Source of the DNA: Cordia subcordata
Lineage: Eukaryota; Streptophyta; Magnoliopsida; Boraginales; Cordiaceae
Direction of reading: 5' to 3'
DNA: 64,000 nt
NCBI GenBank assembly: GCA_028554755.1
Contig: JAPTOF010000006.1
Span: 2,288,501 to 2,352,500 of the forward strand
Positions 9,425 through 22,500 of the stretch are shown piece by piece; the first letter of the stretch is position 1, and every line of letters starts with the position of its first letter. Both the position numbers and the translations under genes were made by a program. The notes under the pieces are model-generated. The model saw nothing but the letters and a program-made list of their open reading frames with translations, was not told where the DNA came from and did not search any database.

Positions 9425-12400
9425 TCAGCTTTTCATTGGATCACCATCTTGGTTTCGATACTGTTCAAGTATTACATTACAAGTGTTCATAGTACGGGCA
9501 TCAAGGAGACCATGATTCCACAGTTTGATCATAAACAACCTCCAACACCTGCCATGGGTATGTGGATTACAATCTTATACATATAAATAAGAGGCATGGT
9601 GAAAATTTAGAAAAATAGAAATTAGACACATATTTCAATTTAACATAGAGTGAAAATATAGAAAGATTGGCAATCAAAATCGTGTATGGTTCAATCACTT
9701 TTAACTATTTATCAACAATGGCATAATGTTCACTCATTGTTCTATAATGATCTTACTAAATCCTAACCATCGGATTACGGTGACCCATCGTCACAACTAC
9801 GATAAGCAAGATTCTCACCAGAGGCAGATGCAGCAACATAAAACTCATCGATGTTAATGAGTTTGTATAAGTTTCTTGGCTCAGAATTAAAGAAATACTC
9901 AAAGGGAATGCATCAGGAAATAATATTGCCACCAGAATAAATTTTGAGTCAACTTTCTCTTTCCTTCTTTTTTTACATCCCATCCTTCCCTTTAGCTTCT
10001 TTTTTTCTTTTCCTTTTTCATTTTGGGGAAGGGGGTTTTCAGGAAATCGTTTAGGCTAAAACAACACTAACATGGAGATACAAATTACAGATTACATAAC
10101 AATGCAATCAGATCATCCTGCAAGTAATTTGTAATAAGAGAAAATCTTACCATAGCAAGGCTGGTGCTTGAACAAAATCTTGTCCATGCAACTTGGTAAA
10201 AGCCTCGCAAGCCCAAGGGATATGACCATCTGCCAGCACTCTGATCACGATCAAAGACAACTTTAGGACGGGTGAATTCAAAGATACAAATGCACGGTTC
10301 AGAATGGCAAAAGTTTCATAAATTGCCTATGGTATAAATAAATACTCAATAATTTGTCTCTGTCGAACCCTCCTAATATAAGTGACAGCTAATCATTTTC
10401 CCAAAGAACGTAAATTTTGTTACCTGGGCAATGCACTACAAAGGTGTTTTGCATTACAAGGCATGAAAATAGGTGTTTTTCCTCCAAACACGTCAAAATA
10501 CAAGCAAGCGAAATATTTGAAGCACCAACAATGCAACTTTCACATGTAAAGCAAATGATACATGCAGGATTTTGTTGCATGTCAGTTGACTAAAAGAACG
10601 TTAATAAGCACAACAAGAGAAGGGGACATTGCTGAGAACAAAGAGGACACAGAGCCTGAAATCTGACCTTTGCTTTCTTACAAATGAATTCCACAGATGC
10701 ATCATTTGTTTCTCATCTTTGGTAACATCAACAAAGTCATCAAGCATCTGCAGCATATTCACATATTAATTGAAACTTCATTTGTCAATTAATTTTTGTT
10801 ACATCCAAGACAAACTCAAAAACCATAAATCCGAGATGAAACAAGCATGTTTATCACTCTATGCCTCCCATGCAAGTAAACAATAGTATCACATATGCAA
10901 CTGCAGTAATCCTTCTTTCCCCAAAAAAGAACTCTATCAAGATTTCCAGGAGAATTTCAATTTTGGGGAATTCCCAGCTTGCAATTATCTCCGGCTTGGA
11001 GAGATGAAGTTCTGATTTACAAACAAGGGTTATTGTTGGGACATTGCCGAGAGAGAAAGGAGCAGAATTATAAATGCCAAGAGGTGTAGGACATGCCTGG
11101 AAGAGTGTACACTGTATCACTGTCAAACTGGTTTGACATAGATATATTCCTTGAAGTTTAAGTTCTATAATCTACTAAAGTCTGCTCTCATAATTTTAAT
11201 GTTTGCCTAGTAACAAACATCTATGTAAAATGAGGGAACACAACGTCGGCAAAAATTAGCAAGAAAGATAAAGAAAACTACAGCGTTCTGTATCCAAACT
11301 CGAATCATTATGTGATCTTCAAAGAAATAAAAATAAAATAGGGGTAGTGTCATAGTGTGGATAGCATACAATATGAAGGAGATGTTCTATGCATATTCTG
11401 GTATGTAGTTCTCATATAAAGTAGTATACACCTACATGCCATTGTAGGTGTTATATGCATATTCTGGAATGGACTTCTCGTGTTAAAGTGGTTATAAGGA
11501 AATTGCACTGAACACTTGAAATTCACTCTCCATCTTCTGGGCACATCAACATTCTCCAATTGCCTTTTCTGAGCTACAAAGAAATTATGATGACAACCAA
11601 AGACCAAAATAAAGCAGGCATATTAACAAAGAGAGAAACGCTGTAAAGCATATATATAAATGCCTGGCATGAACACTTTCCAATCGAAGTGTTTCCTCAG
11701 TAAAGCTGAGTGCTATTTTATCCAGTCGCCAGATCCTTGGAGGAACTAATCACTCAAGCTATCATGAAGCTACTTTATCATGGTTCACAAAGCTAAGCTT
11801 GAATCGCACGTTGCATTTCCATGAACAAAATTATTCAGCGGAGATGCAAAACATACACATCTAGAATTTTGTACATGCCACACATAGATGCTGAAATAAG
11901 GATCACTAACATACACATCTAGAATTTTGTACATGCCACACAGATGCTGAAATAAGGATCACTAACATACCCTTCGATCTTCAAGGTCAGCCACGTCATC
12001 ATCAACTTCATCCTCACTATCTTGATCGGATAAGAGTTGCTCCAATGCCATTGGCTGAAACATTAAAAATGCATCATCATTCAAGTGCATGAACTTCTAG
12101 ATACTACCTTGAATAAAGTAAGTTCACTTCAATGTTTACATAAAGCAGTTTCAAGAACTAGAAAAATAGCAAAGGAAAGGGTTTATACAACAACAGTCTA
12201 AGTCAACACCTTTAGGGCATGCCCAAATTAGACATCTTCTGTTTTCCACCCCAAATGAATCCCAGTGGCCCGAAAGGCTGAATAGGGGTTTAACGGTAAA
12301 TTTCAGGAATGGAGAAAAGAATAACATAGAAGATAAAAGTATGCAGCAGACCAAAATGCAGTAGACCTAGTTCTTGTATTCCGATTCTTCTACATCTCTA

Positions 12401-15400
12401 CTACACCCTTTTAACCTGTCTGTGGAAAGGCATAAGTTAAGTTTGTTACCATGGGTGTTACTGGATCTGCTACATCGCCAACATGTTCTAACAACTTCAC
12501 TCAAATGGTGCAGACCAAAGCTCAACATGAAGCCATTGCTTCAGAATATCAGTTATTACACTTTGTACATCCTAACCTTAGCATGGCATATGGTAAATTT
12601 AGTTAAAATACAACATTCCCATGTAAGCTACAGTTGGTCTAAATGGTTCACAGTTGACATGCCATATTTTGCTGCCATCGGAGATGATAAGAACTTTTGA
12701 CCAGCCAATCTATGAAGTGTATTCATGCAATCACCAACTATCTCTTATGCTGGCAATTCATATACCAATCGCACTGCTAGAGTGCAGCCAGAGATATAAT
12801 ACCAAGAGTTTCATTCCTCTGTTTCATGGAGACGGATAAGGCCACTCCAATCCAGCAGCTAGATTCTTATACTAAAAAATTATAGCTGTTGTGTCAACAG
12901 AACTTAGGGAACCTGCAAATATTGACAAAACTCTTTCTTCACCAGAAGCCTCATGGGAGTCCAACCAACACTTCCAAGTCTCAAACCAGTCCTAGCTGCT
13001 TTTTTGCTTCGAGTGCAATGTGTTCCATCGCAAAAAACCACAAGTGCTTTCAGCACTTGCTGATAGCCCCATACACCAAGGAATCCCCATCACTGTAAAC
13101 CAACCTTTCTCTAGACCAATTGCCACACACTGTGCCAACCTCCGCAAGCCCATCGACAAGACATGACTCCAGGTCCACCTATCCATGCTTTCTAAATGAC
13201 ATACCAACAGAGATGCTTATCTTTTGCAACTCTGACAGTGTGAGGAAGTGGCAAGAAATCAATAAACCTGGCTACTATAGTTAGAAGATGGGTATAGCTT
13301 GAACTGATGGAAGGATAAGATGACATATGGTGGTCTTCATGGTTGAGATTATCTCTTCCATGAGTATTGTTCTGAGTTTTTTCATTACGCTTGACAGAAT
13401 TTTTGCCTTCTACTATTACATTCTATTAAGTCCCTTCTTCCAGATAAATTAGGAATCTTTATATACTTCAACACTCGTCAAGCAACTTCACACCAGCTAT
13501 CAAGCATGGATGAAAGAGAAAAAGAATGCCTAGCTCATTCATCTATATATGCAATTACGACCACACGTTTTGAGATTGAATGACATGAACCACAGAGAAG
13601 GAGAAGAAATATCATACACTATAAAGCTGCCTTCTCACAAGATACCGAAACCAAACTGTGATACTCTTCCCCTTAAAAAGGTCATGCATGTGGAATTTAC
13701 ACATATATAAGAGAATGAGGTTTATCAGGTTCTCAAGGCTTAGAAATTTTATGAGAAACTTTCCAGCTTATATTCTCATATATGTATTTATCATATCCGA
13801 ACAGCAATGTCAAAGAATATATTTTATCTTCCATTTGAAGAATGATTTCTAATGTAATCCCCTTCTATGCAATCTAAATCTCATGCAGATCTCATTTGGT
13901 TAGCAAGAAAGGAATTGTAGTCCTCATATTGTTGTTACTCATAATCTGAGGACTACAATCCTTAATTTGACTCATAATTTGATCACTTTCCTTGCCTACT
14001 ATCTTTGTAACCTGTTGAAAGAAATAAGACATTAGCATTGAAGAGAATGACTTAATACATATGTGTATTTGATCCTATTTATAACATACAAAGTTTCTTA
14101 TTTCTCCACTTACTATAATGGATAATTATCATAACTCTATTACCATATTTCTACTACTAACACTCCCCCTCAAGGTGGAGCATAAATATCATGCGTGCCC
14201 AACTTGTTACAAATGTACTCTACACGAGAACCCCTTAAGGATTTAGTAAAGAGATCTGTTAACTGATCATTTGAATTGACATGTAACGTAACAATCTCCT
14301 TAGCTAACACTTTACTTCTTACAAAGTAACAATCGACTTCAATGTGCTTGGTCCTTTCATGAAAGACGGGATTGGTTGCAATATGCATTGCTGCTTGGTT
14401 ATCACATATTAACTTCATAGGCTGAGAGCAATCTTCCCTAAGTTCCTTCAGCAAATGTTTCACCCAAATTAACTCACACACCGTTAATGCCATAGCTCTA
14501 TATTCAGATTCTGCACTTAAGCGGGCTACGACTGATTGTTTCTTACTTTTTCAAGAGATGAGATTTCCGCCAACGAACACACAATAGCCAGAGGTGGACC
14601 GCTTATCATCCGGACATCCTGCCCAATCTACGTCAGAATAGCCAACAATGCTCATGCCTCCTCCTCTCTTTTTATATAACAGCCATTTCCCTGGAGCACT
14701 CTTAATGTACTGTAGTATACGAATGATAGCATCCCAATGACTTTTCCGTGGCGAATCCAAGAATTGACTGACCACGCTCACTGCAAAGGAAATATTTAGG
14801 CGAGTTACAGTAAGATAATTGAGCTTGCCTGCAAACCTTCTGTATCTTCCTGGATCTTTTAATGGCTCCCCCTCATTTTGTAGAAGTTCGACATTTGAGT
14901 CCATTGGTGACTCACAAGGTTTGCACCCAAGCATTCCTGCTTCTGTCAAAATATCAAGCGCATATTTATGTTGAGAAATAAAAATACCTTGATCTGAACG
15001 GGCAACTTCAATTCCAAGAAAATAGTGCAATGATCCCAAGTCTTTTGTTTGAAAGTGCTTATGTAAACATACCTTCAAATCACATATACCTGTAAGATCA
15101 TCCCCTATTATGATAATATTGTCACCATAAACAATTAGTAACAAACGTTTCCCAGCGGAGGTATGTCGATAAAAGACCGAATGATCGACCCCACATCTTG
15201 ATAATCCAAACTTGATGACAACCTCACTGGATCGGCTAAACCATGCTCGAGGTGATTGTTTAAGACCATACAATGATTTCTACCGACATACCTTACCGGA
15301 TTCCCCCTGAACAACAAACCCTGATGGTTGCTCCATGTATACTTCTTCTTCAAGTGAACCATTAAGGAAAGCATTTTTAATGTCAAGTTGATGAAGTGGC

Positions 15401-18400
15401 CAGTCAAACATAGCTGCAAGAGCAAGAATAATACGAACCGAAAGCATCTTAGCAACAGGGGAAAAGATATCATCATAATCAACACCATAAACCTTTGTGT
15501 ATCGTTTTGCGACTAGGCAAGCCTTCAAGCGATCCACAGTTCCATCAAGAGAACACTTTACGGTACAAACCCAACGACAACCAACAACGGTCTTCCCAAG
15601 AGGTAGATCTACCAAATCCCATGCATCATTAGTTTGTAAAGCCGACATCATTTCCACCATTGCAACATGCCAACCCGGATGACCAAACACCTCTGTTACA
15701 TTAGACGGGACAGACATAGATGAAAGGGAAACAACAAACGACTGATACGAGGGTGACAGAGAATGATAGCAAATGAAATTAGATATCGGATTTTTAGTGG
15801 TACAAAAGCGAATGCCTTTACGAAGTGCAATTGGAACATCCAAGTCGGAGGGCGGAGGAGGCAAAGGATCCAAAGAGGGAGAAGCCGGTGGCACAGGAGC
15901 AGCAACATGTGGGCGATTACGTCGATGATAAGTCTTGAGGTCCGGACGATCCAAGCGTGACAGGCAGGATTAGGGGATGGTGGCACAGGTGAAGGCGGGA
16001 CATCCAACGGAGCACTAAAGAGAGGCACAAGAAGTGGAAGATCATCAACTACTGATGTAGAGGAATAGGACGCAGAAAAAAAGAAGGGTAGAGACCCAAA
16101 AAAAGTGACATCAACACAACAAAAGAACTTATTCAACTCAGGAGATGGTAGCCTTTTTAATGACGAGCATATCAAAGGAAAACACACTTGTGGCATATGG
16201 ACCCAATTTATCAAACCCAGGAGTCAATATATGAACAAAACAAACACACCCAAATACCTTAAGTGGTAACAAATAAATAGATTGATGGGGAAAAAGAACA
16301 GAAAACGGTATTTGATTTTGAAAAATAGAGGAAGGCATGCAATTGATAAGATAACAAGCAATGAGAACAACATCGTTCCAAAAACGAAAAGGAACATTCA
16401 TATGAATGAGAAGGGTACGAGCAGTCTCAATTAGGTGCTTATTCTTACGCTCAGCAACCCCATTTTGCTGAGGGATGTAAGCGCAAGAAGATTGATGTAT
16501 AATGCCACTATTTGGAAGAAAAGAAGAAAAAGACGTAGAAAAATACTCTTTGGCATTGTCACTTCGCAAAATACAGATAGATGCATTAAACTGATTTTTC
16601 ACTTCAGTACAAAAGAGAGAGAATATGGAAAATAACTCAGAATGATCTTTCATTAAATATAACCAAGTAACACGAGAATAGTCACCAATAAAACTAATAA
16701 AATAACAGTATCCAAACTTGGAAACATGACGACTAGGTCCCCAAAAATCAGAATGAACAAATTCAAATAGTGCATTAGCCCGTTTATTGACATGATTAAC
16801 AAAAGATGTGCAACTATGTTTACCTAACTGACAAGACTCACAGTTGATATCCTTAACACTACCCAAACTAGTAACCACGTGCTTAAGACTTGAAAGATTG
16901 GGATGACCAAGACGGCTACAAATGACTTCAGGGGTGGAAACGGCTGTAAAAGCTGTAAAAGAATCAGTATCAAGGTAGTAAAGACCACCAGATTCATGCC
17001 CTGTGCCAATTCGCTCGCGCGTTCTCTAATCCTAAATAACCACAGAATTATATGTAAAAGTGACAGAACAATTAAATGATTTAGTTAACTGACTGATATA
17101 CAATAAATTGCAAGGGAAACCAGGAAGGTACAAAACTGAAAAAAGAGAGATAGAGGACGTGGGAGATGACAAACCAATACCAGACACCGTAGCGGAAGAA
17201 CCATTTGCAAGTCTAACCGGGAAGATAGACTTAAAGGGGTTGAATAGAAGAGAGAAGAGAATGATTACCGCTCATATGGTCTGAAGCACTAGAGTCTAAC
17301 ATCCACTTACTAGCACTGGATGAGAATTGGGAAAGATAGGAAATTGTAATAGGGGAAACATGTACAAACGAGGCAGTGGAAGGTTGGGCAACTTGCTGCA
17401 AAGCTTGCAACTGAAGATAATGCTTGTACTCTGCTTCAAACAAGTTAAAGGTGGGATAACTGGAGTTGGCTTGTTGCGGTGACGGAGCTGTCGAAGATGA
17501 TTCTTCATTGTTGACATAGGCGGCATTAGCACTGTTAGAGGATCGACCGTGCAAATCCCAGCATTTGTCCTTAATATGTCCCAACTTGTTACAATAGGTG
17601 CATTGTGGTCGAGAAGCATTACCCGATCGCCCTCCTCCAAGATTACCACCACAACCACCGCGGGAAGCATTATCTTGACGTCTACCAGGCTGAGATTGGA
17701 CAAGCAAAGCGGATTGGTTTGACAGATTTTGGACAGGATTCCCAATAGATGCACGATCAAGGCGCGAATAAACTTCAGACATTGACGGTAGCTCTGGTCA
17801 CGAAAGAATCTGAGATCGAACAAACTCGCACTGAGGAGGAAGGCCACGAAGCATAAGCACAACAAAGTATTGTTTACGTTGTTTTCGTGCAACATCAGTA
17901 TTAGTAGGGAAGATATCATTATACTCAGACGTGGCACGTCGAAATCAACCAAAATAAACTTGAGGACCACGATCGTCCAATTGAATGTGGTGGAGATCAT
18001 TGACGACATCATAGATGCGACTAACATTGCTGGTATACATCTCTTTCGCCAAAGTCCATATAGCTTTACAAGAAAGAAACTCACCAAAGATATCATGCAA
18101 TTCAGGTTCAACGGATTCCAATAGTAAACTGGTAAGTTGTGCATCAATGCGGCCCCAAATCCGTTTATTAGCAGCGGACAAAGTAGTTGGAACATCGTTA
18201 GTAAAATGGTCTTCCAAGTCTTGCCCTCGAAACCATAACGTAACGGCAGAAAACCAACGGGGGTGATTTCGACTAGTAAGTTTGGTCGTAGTAATAGTGG
18301 GGGTGCTATTGAATGTGGGTACGATAAAGACGTAACAAACTCAGTAACGGTAGTAGAATTACTAGTAGTGTCGTTGGAGGGATCCATACTAGTCATCAAC

Positions 18401-19487
18401 ACTCAATCAATATAAAGGGGAAAGGCAAGAAGACCGATTAATAAAGTATAGAAAAAAAGGGAACAACCACACTAACAACCTATCATAACGTCTTCCCTGT
18501 TGGGGCGTTACTCCTCTATCCCTCTCTTTCTCTTTTTTTTTTTTTTTTTGGGTTTAAGAGAGGCAGACAACAAAAACCAAAACCATGGACAAATTAAACA
18601 AAAAAGGCGTGAACAGTGCTCGCGTGAACAATGCCCCCATGAATAGTGGCCTAGCATGAGCAGTTTTTTTTTTTTTCCTTTTTTGTGCAAGGTGTTCTAG
18701 TGGATTTTGCGAGTGTGAGGGAAGGTGGGTGGGTGGGTGTTTTGAAAGAAACCCTAATGTCTTGACCTAGCTCTAGATACCATGTTGAAAGAAATAAGAC
18801 ATTAGAATTGAATAGAATGACTAATATGTATTTGGCCCTATTTATAACATACAAAGTTTCCTCTTTCTCCGCTTACCATAATGGAGAATTACCATAACTC
18901 TATTGCCATAACTCTATTACCATATTTCTACTACTAACATAACCAACAAGGCCAAAAGTGACTTCTATCTTTCAAGGTAGATGATCGTTTAACACATGGT
19001 AGAAATGACTAAGTCATTTCTACCATGACATTTATAAGGGCAAATTTCACTCTGCAACAAAAGTTTGTTCAAAATCTAAATTTAACATCTTAGCATCTTC
19101 ATGAAATCAAGATTCTTTAGAACCCATGAATGGCAAAGTGATATTTCACCTAATATAAAGAAAACAAAGAGAAAAAAGTGCACAAAGCCATAAGTACACT
19201 CACAGTTTAACCATAATGTCAGACAATTACATTAACACGGTCCAGAATTCCATCTTCATGTATAATCAACAGAATTTCATAAGCAATAAATCACGTGAAT
19301 GCAATGCTAGCAAACCATATGAGACAGGGTTAACATCATTACAAATTGAAGTAATAGAGATGGATAATCACCTGAGCTCTATGTGAGTGGAAGAATTGTC
19401 GCTTCTGCAGGAGTGCACGACTGGGGAAGGATCAGAAAAGAGAGAAGAAAACTTCATAAGTTCATGTCAAAACTGAACTCATCTAAA

Positions 19488-19522
<35 letters not shown>

Positions 19523-22500
19523 ACAGAAAGAATAAAGACAAAAGGAATTGGATGTTAATTGTCTAAATGAAATCTTTCAACATGTCTCGAAAAGGTTCAG
19601 AGGCAACAGTTAAACGCTGTTGCTACTGACACTACTGTTAAAGGTTGTTAGGGCAAAAATACATCTCAGTAGGGTAATAAATGTGCAACTGATTCCTCGG
19701 TTTCACATTGTGAATTGTATCCTCTTCTCAGATAACATGCACTATCAAGTGTGCGGAAACCTATGGTTTGATATGGTTTGAAATGATTAAAAAGGGGAAA
19801 AAAAAAACACTAACTTTCTTTTGCATAAAACAGCTTGTTTTAGGTGAGATTCTGATGAATAAAGTTACAGCTTTAAGGCTTTCCAGTCATGGAACATGAT
19901 CACAGACAAAAACTAAGAAAAATGTTGCAGAAAAAGCTCTGTAGGAAAGAAGGGATTCATTAAAGGTTAACTCAATTATAAATATCTTTTTCTCAGTCAA
20001 GTTAATCAGTCACAAGCTTGCCCAGTAACTAAGGCCCTGAGAAGAGATTTCTTAAAATAAGAGATCTCTTTAAACGACACAGTCAATTTCATTAAGTACT
20101 TGGAAGGAAAATGCCTATCATCACTTCTGGTCAGACAGGCAACTGACAAGCTAGCACAGTCAAGGGATAGTGCAAAAAGACAATGGTCTAAATTTAAGTA
20201 ATAGGAGAACCAACTGTAGTAATATCAATATTTTTAACAAAGGACTTGATGAAAAATAATGAGTCAACCAGTTCACCTACTTTCTGGGATCTGGGCGTTC
20301 TACTGATAACTTCCTAGTCTTTGCAAACTGTAACATAGCAGGAGGTGTGAGGTTGCTTCCTGGTAATGACTGAACACACTCAGGATCTGCATATGACTGC
20401 CCTGTTGCAGATGAAAACCCCGTGATATTGGGGCTGGATGCATCACGCTCCACGCATTCCATGTTACCTATTAAAATACATATAAATAATTCCAGATCTC
20501 AGAAAAGCAAAGGACAAAATAATATATCCAATGCTTGGTTCAACAATCAGTAACTCGAGGGTAAATTCATGCCCAACACTCCAAAGCTAAGATTTGAACA
20601 TTCTGACCTCGTACGTGAAGGTGCCATTAGTTTCAGCAAAACATTAAAAAAATTTCCCAAATTTCAGGAAGGAGAAACTTTACATGTTCACCCTTTCTCC
20701 TCTCAATGCCTTGATGCCTTGACAAAGTGTCACAATATGGATTACAAACGCCATGTTATGAATGTCACAGTACAGATTTTATTATGTAAGTAGTCTCCAA
20801 GTACTGTTACCGACTAATTTCAACACTTCAGAGCCAAATTCCAGGTAATTTTAAATCAATGCTGTAGGGAAAAACTGACACATGGAGAAGGACCCATGCT
20901 TGACAATCATACGCATATGAGCAGTTGGTCATCAAGGAAATGAAGATTCTACCGTCTTCCTTCATTCTTTTCTAATAGGTAAGCATACAATCATCTCTAG
21001 GATTAACTTAATATTTATGTAGATCCTAGGAAAAAGTCCCAAACTAATTTGGTAAGTCATCAACCATAGAAAGATTTTCTTTCTTCACCTTTGTATAAGT
21101 TATTAATGAAAATGCAATAATATAGGAAAAGCAATACCTTCGGTCCTGTATGGAAGCTCATTGAGTGATACAGGCAAGTCTAGCAAAAGTGGATGCACAT
21201 GCCTGGCATTTTGAAGGGAGCTCTTTGGTTTTTGGCGTCTAAGTGGCTTAGAACTGCACAGACATGTTTATATTGAGTCATTGTATCTCATCTGGGATTC
21301 ACATTACCGGGGCATAATTTTCTTAATGATGGAATCAACTACTAGGTAGTAACTTACCAAAAGAAAAAGGTTTGTTGCTTTGGATCAACACCATCTGCAA
21401 CAATCTGCAGAACAAATAAGACCAAAGACAAGTTAATCACATTCATCTAATTATCGCAGAGCCCTCCAGGTCTTGCAGCAATACCAAGTAGTTTATTCAT
21501 GAAAAAGTACTATCTACATTAGCAGGAGTGGCCAGTTCCAACCACAATACGAAATACAATTTTGAGTGCAATCAATAGAACACATAATTTCCGGCAGGAA
21601 ACATGTTCTATAAGTAAATTCAATAATAGTACCACATATTCCACTTGTACAATTTTGTTATAGATGCTGAAGTTACATATAGATGAATTCTCGTATAATA
21701 GAATTCAGGATCATTTTTCTACAGACAACTTCAAGTATATGAAAAGCACATCCTTACCTCAGATCTCCATGTGTCAGTTTTCACAGACACATTTACTGCT
21801 TGATATTCTTCAGTTACCTACCAAATAAGATAGGATTCTTTTAGTGGTGCAGGAGAACAAAAATAACAATGTCACTAGAGAGATCTTGGAAGATTACCAA
21901 CCCAAAATTCAAAGTTGAATAAATCATGAGATGATGTCAAGTGACATCTCAGGCCCTATAAGAATTCGACGTGTAAGAACAAATCCATAAATATAATCAC
22001 AATGCTTATATCTATGAAAGGGAAGTTTGTAAGACAAAAATCAAACTCACTGTTACCTTGAAGCTAGCACACTTCACCAAGCAAAAAGGACATGAGAAGT
22101 CCTCAGTCACTGCAAGATCATGACATATACCAAGTAACGAGTCAAAAACTAAGTACCACGATAACTAACATGTCATACATTTCAACCAAAAGAGGCGTGA
22201 GAACTTGTCTCAATGATGATAATTATAGTCAAAGCAACAAATGCAGACCAGCTAAAGCTACAGATAAACACTGCCCATCACCAGAAAGATGAAAAGATTG
22301 AAGCTTTAGAAATATGGATTTCCTAACATTCTTCAAATCTCACCTATTTTCTGAGTCATTAAATCACACTTCACCACTACATTGGCATGTGGGAGGTCTC
22401 CAGGGAAGGCCAGTAATTATTCTAAACTAACTCCATTTACCACATCTGTAAAGTTCTAGTGCACCAAGATGGAAGGTAGTACTATTATCGTGCTTACTAC

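Larger units (their letters stand above)
14013..18939 (-). mobile_element. Copia LTR retrotransposon in EMF2 intron 17, sense to EMF2
   Basis: LTRs lie at 14013-14162 and 18783-18939, flanked by the 5 bp duplication TAACC (14008-14012 and 18940-18944). On the minus strand the 5' LTR is followed by TGGTATCTAGAGC, an initiator-Met tRNA binding site, and the 3' LTR is preceded by a GGGGGAG polypurine tract. Domains follow the Copia order: gag from about 18387, a CX2CX4HX4C knuckle ('CTYCNKLGHIKDKC') near 17590, a protease remnant ('WMLDSSASDHM'), integrase (about 16878-16200, 'PQQNGVAERKN'), reverse transcriptase (about 15700-14900) and RNase H (14170-14493). The catalytic YVDD box reads VYGD, the protease core is altered and frameshifts break gag and pol. 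The element cannot move by itself now. Confidence 0.93.

Noticed and set aside
17296..18402. 368-codon minus ORF in the intron-17 Copia element
   Set aside because: It begins with a few true gag residues, then runs in a shadow frame; zinc knuckle and gag signatures are in the neighbouring frame.
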